A DNA stretch of 64,000 nt from Pseudonectria foliicola (lineage: Eukaryota; Ascomycota; Sordariomycetes; Hypocreales; Nectriaceae): NCBI GenBank assembly GCA_003693505.1, contig QUZD01000120.1:1-64000 (forward strand), read 5' to 3'. A program made the translations under genes and the position numbers. Below the pieces are notes generated by a model. It searched no databases. It was not told the origin of the DNA and saw nothing but the letters and a program-made list of their open reading frames with translations. Shown here one piece after another: positions 9,940 to 23,187 of this stretch; positions within the stretch are counted from its first letter, which is position 1; every line of letters starts with the position of its first letter.

Positions 9940-12900
9940 GCGTTCCCGAACACCGCCAACATCGCGTACGGCTACTTCAGGGTAGATGGCTCTCTTGTGT
10001 TGCAGAATATGCCTCGCGCCTGTCCAATCTTCCTTTTCTCTGTATCTCTTGATCCTGTTATGATGCCGCGATGCCTCCTAAGAGTATACATACTCTTATG
10101 TGGTTTCAATATGCACACTCTGCCTGTAATCAGATGTCTATCAGTTGCCAGTAGTTACACGTCAGAACTCAAAGAGTTCGTGAGGTTTCTGAAGCAATGT
10201 TCAACCTGAGTTTACAACATTGATAATAGCGTACAGTGTCACCTTAACAGCCAACGCGCCCGATGGCGTGTAATCAGAATCACTATCGAATTCCAAAAGT
10301 AAACACCTTATATTTTCGACTTGCTCGAGAGTCGAGTTCAGTATTCATCCAGGGCAACGGGTCCATTCTGTAGGGCGTCGCAATGACTGTATGTTGACAG
10401 GACATGATAATCTGACTAGTAGCCCAAGTCACCCAGACACCTTGGTTGGCAAAGCCGCCACAATCCCCTCTCCGCATTGTGACTCATGTCACATCTTGCA
10501 GTTGGCCGCTGGGAACACGGGAGTTCGACTAGCATATCGACAGTCGAGGCGATGGCTAAACTAGATAGGGTATTACTAGGCCCCTCATGCACCCATATGG
10601 GCCTACAAGCTGCAGGTTGAGCTGGCAGTTGCTACATAATGTGTGCGTGGCAATGTCGACAATCATGTTGCACAATGCAATGCATCGGGACAAGTGCAAA
10701 GTGGTTGCAGACAAGGAACCAGGTCGTGAAACCCACCTAGACCCCTATCACTGGCATTTGCGTCTCGGCAAACCCCAGAAACCCAAGAGACTAACAGTGA
10801 TATGATGGCAAGGTATGTCGAAGCAACCTACGGACATCTCCTCCAGCATCATGAACGGAAAATGGCACTAAGGCCCACAGGATATTGCGCCCATGGGAAA
10901 AGCCCTCGAGCGGGGAAAGCAAGCAGGAGAGTGGTCTAGACGCGACGGAAGAGGAACAAATGCCTCCATTGCCACATACATACCAACCTACCTACTGCGT
11001 CTGCCGTGTTCGTACTAGGGAGTGCGCTCCTTACGGAGCACAAGTGCCAGACCAGCCACTCGCGTGAGCACCGCGACAGCGTTTTCTCGCACCACACGAG
11101 GAGAAGACTAAGGTTATCCAGGCAAGAGTGATGAAAATGCACGGGGCATATGGGACACTGCTTCGAAAATACGGGCTCAATAACAGGTCTTCCTGAGCTA
11201 TATCTCGTGTCTTTGCTCCATCTCGCACAGTAATCAAAGCGCGGCTCATCAGCTCCCAGATCTTTGAGACAACCCCGCGATGCATGTGCTTGTGACTCGG
11301 GACGAATTATTGACGTCAACGTGCCACTAGGCACCTGTTTTGCAGCGAACCAACGGCATGCCCCTGGTCGACGGCGGCGAGTGATGGGTATTAGCGCAAC
11401 TACGACAGGGCAAATACGCTTGATACGTTATGGAGCAGACCCTGAACTTGTTGCGATGGGGCTGGAACGGTAAGACGGAGGCGGAGGAGAGGGGCGTGGG
11501 CGCTCCAGCCGGTCCACTCACTGTCCAAAGTAAAAGTCGGTGAAGCGAGGTTGGAGGGAGGGGCAGCATGTCGAGATATGATCACTGCCTAGGGAGTTGC
11601 AACAGGATGGAAGAGCAACGTACCTGCACAACCGAGAACGATGATCTGGGCTGCCAGAGCTGCCATGCTAGAGATGACAATGCCGCCTCTGGCCTTGCTG
11701 AGATGGCTTCGACAAGCATCGGGATGTGACGAGTTCTGGAGAGAGAGAGAGAGAGAGCGTACTGGAACGTCCCACGCCATATGGGATATGGACAGCAGTG
11801 TTAACTAGAGTCTCCAACCGCATCGTTGGAAGTGTGTTTCAGAACGGTCCATCAAACCAGATCGGCCCCCAGGATGATGTGACGCTCTTCGAAGCCCTGG
11901 CAGCGTGTGATGTACACCCTCTGGCTTGCCTTTACCTACCTATCTACCCACTGCTGCCTTGCAATAGTACAGTAGCTAGGGGGTGCAGGTCGCCTGAGGT
12001 TGTGCGGATGCGCCCGATGTGTGGAGGCATAATCGGCATGCATCCTGCGGATTTGGTGGATCAGGAACACCCCGCTCGAGACCACATGAGTGATACGCAC
12101 ATACATACATACCTACATACTACAGCACAAGCGTCCATACGACGCTGTGTTCTCCGTCCCGAAAGGAGAGATGGTACTCTGGGTACCTATGTCCCCAGGT
12201 AGCCACGGCGCAACTTCAGATCGTTGGCGGCATAAGAAGATTGCCTAGAAGGTAATTTGATTGCGCTAAGAATACCTACTCGACGCCCTAGGCTTGTGCC
12301 AGAGCAAGCCACCGCGTGTCGATCCAAGGGACTGCGTTGTCCGGTCCAATGATTTAATCCAATGAGACTATATCGTCTTGGTCTTGCAGACATGAATCGC
12401 CAGTTCGACAAGGAGCGGTGAACACAGCAAGGCTCTGTGGTAGTTTGACACCGCGGTTTTATGCGCAGACATGTAGCTGTTATTTACTCGCTCACTTGTA
12501 CTGACCCTCAGTAGCGGCATAGCCGTCGAAAAGCTGAGAAGATGGGGATGGGATCACACATCTGCACGGAGTACATGTGTATGCATTAGGGTCCTTGGCC
12601 CCCCCCCCCTCTGAGCGAGCATGCGTGATCCGGGGGTGCAAATCTGGGGACTTCCAAGCTGCCTAGCTCTGCAGTTTGAAATGGCCTTGTGTGACGTGCA
12701 GCTACTAAAGCGAGGGGCTCTGGCCACAGTGCTGCCATCATTTTACGATGCTAATCAAGTGCTGGTCAATGCTAACCACGCGATGAAGCTGGAAATTGGC
12801 ACCGTGCCGTGGAGTACATGGATAGTTGCAACTATAGGCCAGGTGAGGGCGGTATACGGAGTAGATGCACAGCAGATCTGTCTGGGACCCGGGCTGATTG

Positions 12901-13672
12901 GACGGCCCTATGCAGAAGCACCTACATCAAGCAGACAGCTTTGCCCTGGCTGCGTCCTTGATGACACCCGAGCGCTTATATATTCAGATCAATAAGTGGT
13001 ACTTCAACAAGTGTCTCGTGGCGCACTCACCGTACTTGTGGCCAGGTGTTGCAGGCTAGGACGGCAAGACGGGTCCTCCGAACAGGGTGACCTCGCCAAC
13101 ATGATTGAGTGCGTCTACCCGAGCTAACGGGTTGATGGTTAACGTTGACGTTGGTCATTTCCCTGCCCTGGCAGGTACTGGGAAGCACATTGCAACCTTT
13201 GACGACAGTATATGTATGTTGCCCAGCTGGCAGCGTAGGTAGTAGATACGTAAGAAGGATACGGCAGCAGTAACAACAATACGAGCGGCAACGCTACGCA
13301 ATCACGGGCGGGCGGTTTGCCTTGCTTGACACGCTTGCTTAGGGCTCATGGTCTTAGCAGGGATCCAGCAGGCTAGCTCCATCTCAAGATTAGCCTGTGG
13401 TTTGAGTGAACCATTGCCGACGGGGCCCATGCACATCACGGCGCGTCCTCCATTGTTTGCATTGCAACTGGAGAAAAGGAGGGCACGCACGGCACCATCG
13501 TGGCAGCAGGTCATCACGCACTCGGAAGTTAATGCCCTTGTCGCAAAGGGACGTAGTGTACAGATAGTGTATGTAGTCTATGTACTCCGTACTCCGTATA
13601 CATGGTATTCGTACAAGCAAGTCGAAAGCGGACCCCATCTGCGCCAACACATACGGATACATTGAACCAATC

Positions 13673-13703
13673 ATACCTACCTACCTACTACCTAGGTACC
13701 TAC
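13673..13703. repeat. ACCT/AGGT repeat with CCTAGG centre
   Basis: Tandem ACCT units run into a CCTAGGTACC palindromic centre. It is one of a dispersed family in this window that is confined to non-coding DNA. Confidence 0.7.
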
Positions 13704-15204
13704 AATAACACGACGATAATGTGCATGCAAGCAAGTGAACGAGCGGCCCTCTTTTATGGGCAACAAGCCATGTGCAACGTGCTGCTGCGCAGTATGTAGA
13801 CTACATACCCAGGTAGTGAGTGACTAAACCCTGACTCTCTGAGCGAGTTTCAGTCGCAACGGGGGCAACGTGCTGCTCCTCTCTTGGGCAAGCTCCGAGG
13901 CCACTGTCTCAATGGGGCAAGCCTTCGCCCGCAAAAGCGGGACAGCCTCCACCTCGAAGGAAAGGAACCAAGTTGTAAGCCTGGCGAGATACCTAGGTTA
14001 CCTACCGTAGATAATGTACTGTGACGGCTGACAAGGCCGCCGAGAACGCGTTTTCCGTCAGGCAAGAAGCCCAGTAGTGGCAGCATGCCGGGTCCCGATC
14101 TCAGTCACAAATGCAGCCTGGCTCAGGTAGGCACCAGCCCTACTATCGGTTCGCAAGCGATTTGAGAAGAGGCTATGTGTGCAGAAGAAGAGGGATGGGA
14201 GATGTCAGCCGAGAACCGAGAAAGCTTTGGGCATCCCATAACCTTGTCTGCTCAACTGGCAACACTAGGCACCTGGGGAAGGTGCCACAGCCAAGGCAGG
14301 CTAAGAAACATGCATTGGAGGGTGAGGTGTCTTTTGAGTTGAGTTGAGGTTGATCAACCTACCTGGTACCCAGGCACGTACCTACCTATACATTTTACCT
14401 ATCGAGCTGAAGCCAAGCACCAACCACATCGTAGGGATGCGCCCACTGCCATTGCAACCACTGCCGCCTGTATGGCTGTGTTGCGGTAATCTGTACTGTA
14501 ACCCAGCATCCGGTACGCGGGTGTATTGAGTGGACGGATGACCCGTCAAGGAGAAAGGAAGAGTTGGAGAGCCAGACTCAGACTCGTTTCACTTTCTCCG
14601 TACATAGTACCTAACATAGCTACCTACCTTGGGTGGGCACATCGGTACCTAGACACCTGCGCGTGTACGTGCCACTCTTATTCGGGGTCCACACTCCCTT
14701 TGGGCCTCGATAGCCTCGACACTTGCTTGAGCCGCTGGAACCCAACGAACCCGCCAGCCCGTGCCTGGTTTCGGCGGGCAATGTAATATAATCCGGACCT
14801 ACTACGTAGGCGTGTATAGTACAGGCTACGGTACGGAGCACTATTCTATGTCATGTTTAGCCGTCCGTCACGAAGATGGAGAAAGTGGCTGGCTGCCAGG
14901 GGGGCGGGGGGTCCTTGGAAGCCTCCACTACCGTAAGTGCCTCTGAAATGGCTACATCGATGGGTGCTTAAACCGCTGTCTTTGATGGATCCGTTGCAGC
15001 TGGAGCACTGAACACTGTAGATACATCCGTGCCTTAACTTAGGTTACGATGCAAGTTGAGCTGAACCTTGTACCTGCAGCCCGCCCAAAACCTTGCCCGC
15101 GCAGGGCTGTCTGAGAGGCCGGGTCGCTTCCAGGTTCCATCGTTCCATTGCCCTGCTTGTTTGTGCCTGGGCCTAGGCTCTGCTTAAACGTAATCTGTAG
15201 GCAC

Positions 15205-15275
15205 TGTAGGTAGGTACCTAGGTAGGTAGCCTACATAATCCGTAGCCCGCAATCCGCAATCCGCAATCCGCAATC
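15205..15275. repeat. AGGT/CCTAGG palindrome followed by a CCGCAAT heptamer repeat
   Basis: Positions 15205-15235 hold AGGT units around a GTACCTAGGTAGG centre. About 12 bp further on, CCGCAAT is repeated about four times (15247-15275). Both lie near the start of the long CT-rich leader of the Puf gene. Confidence 0.7.
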
Positions 15276-16690
15276 CGTACCCGCTTGCGCGTTGTAGGTA
15301 CCCGCACAAAGGCCCATTCATCCATTGCCTTTCCCTCCTTCTCCTTTGTCTTTTGCCTGAGCGAGTCCGCTGGCTTTTCCCTTCTCAACTCTTCTACCTT
15401 TTCGAATTTCCCTCCTGCCTCTCTCAACACGTCTTTCGCCATTGTCATTGCCATCGCCGGCTTCCCTTGCCTCATTGACTCCTCGCTCCAGTTTGTCGTT
15501 CCTGGACCCGCCAGGACGCGCTGCTGTTTGAGAGTGAGCGTGGGAGCGAAGAGATCGAGGTTGTACTGGTATTGGAATTATACGATTCAGGTGCTCCATC
15601 TTACTCAACCGTGTATAAGTGAAGCCGTCAACCGATCTTGTCCAGGTATGTTTGTTTCCTTTCAGCAGCACTGCTTTCGCTTCTCCGACCCTCCGATGCA
15701 AAGCAATCCCGTCCCCTATTCCCCATCATCTTCATGACGTTGATTCCATTCATGGAATCGGCTACTCCTCTTGCCATGGCAGCTCCTCCAGCCAACTGTC
15801 GCTTGGATCGTCTGGACGGTGGCCTAGTTGATGCGATGCGATGCTGTGCGATGCGATGCGAGTGGGAAGCTCTCCCGTCATCTGTCAGCTTCTCGGCTTC
15901 AAGTGATACTGCCCGGCCTATCGCCGCCACAACCGCTGCCACTACTGCTACCGCCATCACAACCACTACCACCGCCACCACAGCTCCCACTCTCCCACTC
16001 TCCCTACTTTCCTTGCCTCACTTCTGATCCAATCTCGATTGCCCTCTCCGTCCCTTCCCAAACCAGAGACCTCACGAACGTCCTGTTCTGCTGCAGAGAG
16101 ACCCAGACGTCTACGGTACATACTGGTCTCCCCGGGGCGTCTTTGTGGATGCGCGGATGGGGGCGCGCGCGTCTCTTCCACGCACACCCATACTGGCGAA
16201 CCCATCCACGCCCCAGATGCTGTCCCATGTTGCCGTGTTTCCAGCCCGTTGTCACTCCCTCTACTCTGTACTCCAGCAGCTATTCCCTAGTCTGTTAGCC
16301 CAAGGGGCCGACCGACCCTTCCATCATCTACCGGCCCTTTAGCCCTCTAGGCTCCTTGTGCAGGTGCTGGATGGCCCATACTGCTAGCCTTAACGCCCAT
16401 ACCCATACCCACACCCACCCTGGCCGCCTGCCCACCCCGCCTCGCCCTCGCTCTCTCTCTTCCTCAACAACGTCCCGTCCAGCCATTCGTCTTGCTTCTC
16501 CTACTTTCCCGTTCCCCGGCGCGTGCTGATGGCTTCTTGCTTCCCCATGTGTGCAGTAATATAGACCGAAACCCGCCTCTTTGCCATTCCGGCGTGTACT
16601 ATCTCGTGTTTTATACCTCAAGCAAACCCCCCGCGCATTGCTTAGCTTTGCCTCGGCTCCTTCGCATTGCTTCGACTACAGCTTTCCACC

Positions 16691-19600
16691 ATGGACGACC
16701 TACGCTTCCACCCCCAACATCCTCCCATGAATGAGTCGTCGATGAATAACCTCGTATCTCCCCCGCGCAATGGCCATGGTTCTCGGATGCCCACTGGTCA
16801 GATCTCTCAGATCTCGACCGATCCGCGCTCCAACTTGCCGCGTCGCTTCACCACCGACTCGGCGCGCGTCCCGACGCTCTCCTCACTGGCCTCGCCCTCT
16901 CGCATCCCCGAGCCCTCCCAAGACTATGCAGTAAGTTAAGAATGCTCCTATCGTCAGCTTGCACCCTGGTCACATTACTGCAATGTGCCGGGAATTGTTT
17001 TGGGTCCCCTTCTCAGTGTGGAAATATGGGAAATCGTATCCTAGACGCATTTGCTGACTCGATGCCTCAAGACTCTTCACAAGGTCCAGTTGGTACGTCA
17101 TCAAGCCCCGACAAAGAAATGCCTACGACATCGCGATTCCGTCTCGATTATCCAAATGCAAAACTCCTCACTTCGAATGGTCGAGGGGGAAAGCACGTTT
17201 TCAATGTCAAGGGTGGTTGGACTGACAAGAGAACAGATCGAGAAGAAGAAAATGGAGTACGAGAGGATAAGGGAGCAGCGACGGCGCTTCGAGCTCGAGA
17301 TGCAGAGGTTGGACCAGCAGCAACGCCGAGAGGCGCATGAGCTCGCTCAGATGGAAGAGGAGATGGGCAGACTAGGCGGTCACCAATCCGAGCCTACCAC
17401 ACCCCCAGAATATCGCGACAACTCTGGCTTTCCCTCCATGTTCTCTCGGCCGAACCGCTACTCGATGTCGAGCCTGACCTCCCCTCCGGGACTTTTTAAT
17501 CGCCCTGCTCGTTCCGGATCCCAGCTGGCATCGCCGCAGTCTGGTCTCATGCAGACTCGGTTTACTTTTGAGGATCAACAGGTACCCTCCCGGTCAGTCC
17601 CGACCACTCGCAGGAACAGCGACGACGAAAAAGAGGAGGCCGCTCGTCAGGACTCCTCCACCCAGCGCATGAATAACTCGTGAGTTGGTCTTCTTTTGCG
17701 TGTTCAAACCCACTTCTACTGTCATCTCGACCCGAGATACTTTTCTCCTTGGCCTTCGCAATGGATCTCGATCAGATCATTGCTTCCTTGAAAGCTCAAG
17801 GTCAGATTGTCTTGCACTGTAAAGCAATCCGATGGTCTGCAGGCATAACTGGCATAAGCAGTGTCAAATGCCATTGTGTGTGAATCAGAGAGACGCGACC
17901 TGTGATGTAAAACAGGCATGCAAGAAATCCTTATGCCCCCTAACCATTACAAACGGCGCACCTCACAACTCCTGTGTGCCTGCAAACCTGTCAAACCCTC
18001 CGCAATCCCTCCTCTGCCCCTTCACCCTCTTCTTCTAGCTCGCCGGAAGACATCGCAGGCACTGACAGTTCATATTAGCAGGTTCAATCGTTACTCGATG
18101 CCTGTGACTCGCTCAAGAAACGGATTATATGACGCTGGCCTTGATCAGACCAACACCACGCGATTTCTCTTCGGAGACGAAGAGCCTAGTGCTCTAGCAC
18201 TTGGAAGCACTCCGGATGAGAATTTCCCTACCCTCGTTCGCCGAGACGATCAAATTGTGAGTGAACTTGGGACTTGCCTTTTCTCTGCACCTCATGATTT
18301 CCATTTTGCTCTTTTTTTACCCCTTCTCTTGGGAGACTGTTGGTTCGGCCTCTGTATTTGAAAGTGAATGTTAGCGTGGAATCACGTTCTGGAACTCAGC
18401 GTTGTCACTTTGCAATCAGGTCTGCTTTGCAGCCTCCCATCATTCATCGTGGGCAGAACGGTTTCTTTTAACGCTATCAATCCTCTTCATACACTCGTGC
18501 AAGAGAGACACGGCATCCGAATTGCTCCCGTTCGGCTTTTTGCTCTATTGCTGCCTTGTGCCTCTCTTAGTTCCCCCTTGACTTGTGCTGTTTGTTTTTC
18601 TGACATGGCACTTTCTTGTTCAGCTTTCTGCGTCTTCGGCTGCTTTGGATCTTGCACTTTCTCCGTCACCCAACCCCGAGTCTTCCTCCAAAGGTTGGAG
18701 CCGCATTGTTAACCGTCACCGACCCCAGCAGAGCCTATCCTCGATCAACGGAGGATCCAGTCAAGCCAACGACCTCGTTGGTATCACCGGACGCCCAACC
18801 AACTTGCGAAATTCTCTCGACCTCAAATATATCTCAGGGAACACCAGCGAGCCCAATAGCGCCATGATGTCACCTCAGAATGGTCAGAGAATGACCACAC
18901 CGCCCAAGCTCCAGAGCTCCTTCTCGAGCAACGATGTTCCCACAGTTAAGAATCCGGGGATGTCCATGATGAACTCGAATGCCAACAACCATGCCCAGCA
19001 GCATTTTCACAACCACAATGCAAGTCTCGGCCGGATCCCTGCTGGTGCTGTTCACCGAGGGCACAGCCGCGAATTATCTAGCGAAAGCGGAAGCGCAAAT
19101 CGCGACCAGTCTGGCACCTTCCAGTCGCTCCAGTCCGCTCTGCAGGCCAGTGCTGCGCCTTTCGGGCCCAGTACCGCCACTACGGTCCCTTCCAATTCAG
19201 CCATGGTAACGTCTCCTACAGGCGCTCCCACCATGAATCCGTACAACGGCTTCTACCAACCCAACGCCAATGGTTATCCTGCCCCCCAGGCGCCTCAGCT
19301 GCAGGCCCACCCTCAACCTCAGCCCCAGAGCGCCTTTAACGTCAACATGCTCGCTTCTGGCATGCAACAAATGAACATGAATGGCGCCAACGGTAGCGGA
19401 AACATGTACTCCCCGCAAAACTTCTCAGGATACGGCTCGGCCCCGTACAATCCTGGGAGTCAGCCTCGGGACAGCCAAGCTCGCGTCATCCAGCACCGTC
19501 GCCAGCTGGATAATGAAGGCAAGTCCTTGCACGCCGACCCGAGCTCAGGCTCTGAACATGTCCCGCTAACATCGCCGACAGCCATGTCTCGCTACCAGAA

Positions 19601-20906
19601 TATGCCTCTGGAGTCCTTCACCGGCCAGATTTATGACCTGTGCAAGGATCAACACGGATGCCGCTACCTCCAGAAGAAGCTCGAGGAACGTAATCCTGAG
19701 CAGGTTCATATGATCTGGCTTGAGACCAACCAGCACGTCATTGAGCTCATGACGGATCCATTTGGTAATTATTTGTGCCAAAAGCTCCTCGAGTTTTGCA
19801 ATGACGATGAGCGGACTGTTTTGATTCAGAACGCGTCGCAGGACATGGTCCGTATTGCTCTGAACCAGCATGGAACCCGTGCACTGCAGAAGATGATTGA
19901 GTATGTCAGCACAGCACCTCAAGTTCATCTGATCATTGAGGCACTCCGGTTCCGCGTGGTCGAGTTGATCCAGGACCTCAACGGTAATCACGTCATTCAG
20001 AAGTGCCTCAACAAGCTGACTGCCGCTGATGCCCAATTTATCTTTGACGCTGTCGGCAATAACGCTGTGGAGGTTGGAACCCACCGCCACGGCTGCTGTG
20101 TGCTTCAGCGCTGCATTGACCATGCATCCGGGGACCAGAAACTGTGGCTGATTCAGCGCATTACGGATCATGCCCGAATCCTCGTGCAGGATCCTTTTGG
20201 AAACTATGTCGTCCAGTACATCATTGATCTCAATGAGGTGAGCTTTACAGAGCCGATTGTGGCTATGTTCCGAGGATGCATTGGCCAGCTGTCGCGACAC
20301 AAGTTCAGCTCCAACGTGATTGAGAAATGCTTGCGCTGTTCCCAGGCTGTGTCGAAGGATATGATTGTGGAGGAGCTATTGGCCCCCCAGGAGATGGAGA
20401 AGCTTCTCCGGGACTCGTTTGCCAACTATGTCATCCAGACCGCCCTGGAATATGCTACGCCTCATCAGAAGTACCGGCTTGTCGAAGGCATTCGTCCCAT
20501 TCTTCCGCAGATTCGAACCACGCCTTACGGCCGTCGTATCCAAGCCAAGATATCAGCCTACGACAACCGTGGCAGCGCTGCTTCGAGCGGTCAGGTTACG
20601 CCGGCCGACAACACCCAGGGCCAGATCCCCCTTCGCCCTTCTCACTCCCGAGGCTTGTCTGGTAACGGACCCATGATCCAGGGCAACAACCTCAACAATA
20701 CGGGTATGCAAGGGCTGGGCAACTCTGGTATGCGACAGAATGTGCCGACCTATCAAAATAACTCTGCGCCGCCCGTCACATCCCCCTCGGCCACTGGCGG
20801 GCCAGTGCAACAGCCTCAATTCGCCCAGAGAGCTCCCAACAACTTCAACAACTCTCGCCCGGCCAATGGTAACTCGGGCGAGAACAGCGAAGCCCAGTGG
20901 GTGTAA
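16691..20906 (+). CDS. Pumilio-family RNA-binding protein, Puf4-like
   Basis: Pumilio proteins bind UGUA-containing sites in mRNA 3' UTRs and usually promote decay or repression in the cytoplasm. Five exons are read: 16691-16930, 17072-17092, 17237-17679, 18082-18256 and 18624-20906, giving 1,053 residues. The first 620 or so residues are Ser/Pro/Asn/Gln-rich with a short charged coiled coil (IEKKKMEYERIREQ) at the start of exon 3. The C-terminal half carries eight Puf repeats, from DQHGCRYLQKKL through DLNGNHVIQKCL, HRHGCCVLQRC, DPFGNYVVQYI and HKFSSNVIEKCL to SFANYVIQTAL. These RNA-contacting motifs are closest in style to Puf4. A disordered Asn/Gly tail follows. Exon 2 is a 21-nt microexon encoding TLHKVQL, and introns 3 and 4 (402 and 367 nt) are unusually long for this locus, so extra or alternative exons are possible. 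Confidence 0.9.
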
Positions 20907-22250
20907 ATTATCACCTCAGCGCGCCTGCCATCACCTCCAGGAATCGCTTGTACATTGATGCCCATCCACGGTCTGTTTCTCTCGGCCGTATTTGGACGGC
21001 ATGCAGTCTCATGCAGCACGGTTACGACGTCTCCATGACTTTGACGATTTTCATTGCTCTGTTTCATTAGCACAGAACGCTTGACCAACCAGCCCAAGAT
21101 GCCACAGCAAACCCCTTCCCTCCGATCAAGGCAGCAAACCTTACCAGTTTCTGCGGATGTACATTATTACAAAGTAGAGGGAAGGATACCTATCACCAAA
21201 ACCTTCTGGCCTTATATGCTTTGGTCTTGCTGCTTCCGCCTGCTGTTTAGAAAGGAAATAAACGGCTGATACAAGAAGCTGGCCTCGAGCGTCTTTAAAG
21301 ACGTGTACATGTACTTGGATCGTCAAGATCACCAATCATCTCGGCATAGACGAATTTTTTCTCTTTTCTTCTGTTCTCTCTTTGATACTATTGCTTCCAT
21401 TTTCATATTTCATTGCAAATTTCCTTCGGACTCTTTGCACATTTGTATCCGAATGGCCTCCTCCCATCTGAGCCATTCAGTGCTACTTGATAGCATGAAC
21501 ACACAATGAGGGCAGGAGGGCAGTTGACCTTACGCCTCTTGCATTTGGGCCAGGGCAAACTCTGAATTTTTCAGCTATCGTTTTAGTCAGTTTGTATGAG
21601 TCTGAGACATCGATGGTACTTTTTTCTTTTATTGATTCATTGCTCGGATTGGGAGACGAAGAATGCATGGCCTTCGGGCCTTGTATGCCGTCAATCTACG
21701 TAGCTGGGAGATCAGGCATAGATGCTTTTGCTTGTATCTAGATTCAACCTTTACGTATACTCTCGATTAACCAATACTTTCTACGTGAGCTTGCTTGTTT
21801 TACTAGCCCATGTGACATGTTGCTTCCAACGTCAACTCGCCAAGCGATAATCTGTAGTGATGACATCGTCTAGCAAGTTGGCCTACGAAAGTAAATCTCT
21901 GATGTATAAATGAACTTGAATTCGAAATTGTCGAGAAGTGTTGTTGAGGATTCAGGATGTTGCTCCATGAGCACGAGCATAGCCACAGCCTCAAGCCTTG
22001 AATACTTTGCATGATGCCGGGGAGATTTACAGTTCACGTTTGGAAAGGGAAAAAGTTCCGGAGGGAGAACCATGCTTTTGTTGATGTCATCGGAATTATT
22101 TTGATTCCATGTTGTGCTTTTGCTACCAAAGAAGGTTCCTGACTCCCCAGAGTCCAAGCATGCCGTGCCAAAACCAGACCCAGTATCCGGAGGAAATAAT
22201 ACCCCTCGTTCCCATCGTTACGGTCGCCCGGAATTCCGGGTGCGAGCCGT
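20907..22250. other. Convergent intergenic region between Puf and eL15 genes
   Basis: About 1.3 kb separates the two stop codons. It should contain both 3' UTRs. It is more AT-rich than the flanking genes, with T-rich tracts at 21355-21430. No coding region was recognised. Confidence 0.5.
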
Positions 22251-23187
22251 TTACCTGTATCGCCACAGAGACAGGGTGTTGTGACGCTTCCAGGTCTTTC
22301 TGCGGCCGGCCTGGGTCTTGTTGTAGCGGTGGCCCTTGTTGAGACCGCGGGACTTCTTGCCGGTGGCGGTGAGGCCACGGGACTCGCGGTGCTTGTGGAC
22401 GGGGTTGACGATCCAGTTGATGCGGGGATCGATGCGGATGGCCTTGTGCTGGGGGTCGACAAGGATGACCTCGTAGTACTTGTAGGTCGAGTCCTGGTTG
22501 ATCCAGTAGGAGTTCAGGACGCGGAGGTTGGCGCAGCGGCGGCCGACACGCTCCTCAGCGGTGGACTTCAGGGATCGCTGGTACTTGAGCTGGTTGATAC
22601 CCTGGTTGGTGGGCTTGCCTGTGTGTCGAGTTTCACGGTCAGTCCTCTGCCAGCCGTCGGTTCATGCATCTGCAACCTGGCGCATCTGAGCCATGTGCAG
22701 CTGGGGCAAACGTACCGTAGGTGGCACCCTTGGGGGCAGGGCGCTTGCGGCCACCGCGGCGGACACGGACGCGGTAGATGACATAGCCCTGCTTGGCCTT
22801 GTAACCGAGGCGGCGAGCCTTGTCGAGGCGGGTAGGGCGGGAAGCGCGGTGAATGACGTTCAGCTGGCGCAGCTATATTGATGCACTCTCAGCAAAATGT
22901 TCAACGAGTGTATAGCAAGGACGGGGCAGCTAGGCAAGGTGTCTTTGTTGGCCCTCTCCGTCCAATCTTGTGGTGCAGGCCGGGTGTCTACCATCGTTGA
23001 GAAAACAACGAACGCAGCCAGCCTGCTCCGCGAGATGGAGGAGAGGAGACACGCTCCCCCGTCCCCGTCCACAGAGGATTCGGATATTGTTTCAACGTAC
23101 TTCCCAGCAGCGCACTCGGAGGAGGAAGCGCACGAGATCGGACTGCTTCTTCTTCTGAAGCTCTTCGACGTACTTGAGGGCACCCAT
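22251..23187 (-). CDS. RPL15: 60S ribosomal protein eL15
   Basis: A structural protein of the large cytosolic ribosomal subunit. Three exons are read in transcription order: 23187-23101, 22872-22716 and 22618-22251, giving 203 residues, the expected family length. The start is MGALKYVEELQKKKQSD. Junctions read RCWE-LRQLNVIHRASRP and GATYG-KPTNQGINQLKYQRS. Diagnostic blocks include ERVGRRCANLRVLNSYW and the basic C-terminus ending RHNTLSLWRYR. Intron 1 is 228 nt and begins GTACGT; intron 2 (97 nt) also begins GTACGT. Ribosomal-protein introns can host snoRNAs in some fungi, but I could not recognise one. It converges with the Puf gene. Confidence 0.95.

Larger units (their letters stand above)
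9743..16690. other. Gene-poor region of about 6.9 kb between divergent RPC2 and Puf genes
   Basis: I find no convincing protein gene, tRNA or rRNA on either strand. Open frames are short, lack recognisable motifs and have no supporting splice structure. The DNA is rich in CCTAGG-centred repeats (for example 13673-13703, 13990-14005, 15205-15235), ACTCCGTA/TACGGAGT motifs (12855-12863, 13581-13600, 14829-14839), a GA run (11740-11757), a C-run (12601-12610) and a heptamer CCGCAAT repeated four times (about 15247-15275). From about 15.3 kb the plus strand becomes pyrimidine-rich and is probably promoter and leader of the Puf gene. Unannotated non-coding RNA cannot be excluded. Confidence 0.55.

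Noticed and set aside
9743..16690. Possible tRNA or 5S rRNA genes in the first large gap
   Set aside because: I looked for B-box (GGTTCGANTCC-type) and 5S-like internal promoter sequences on both strands by eye and found none with a matching A box or foldable arms.
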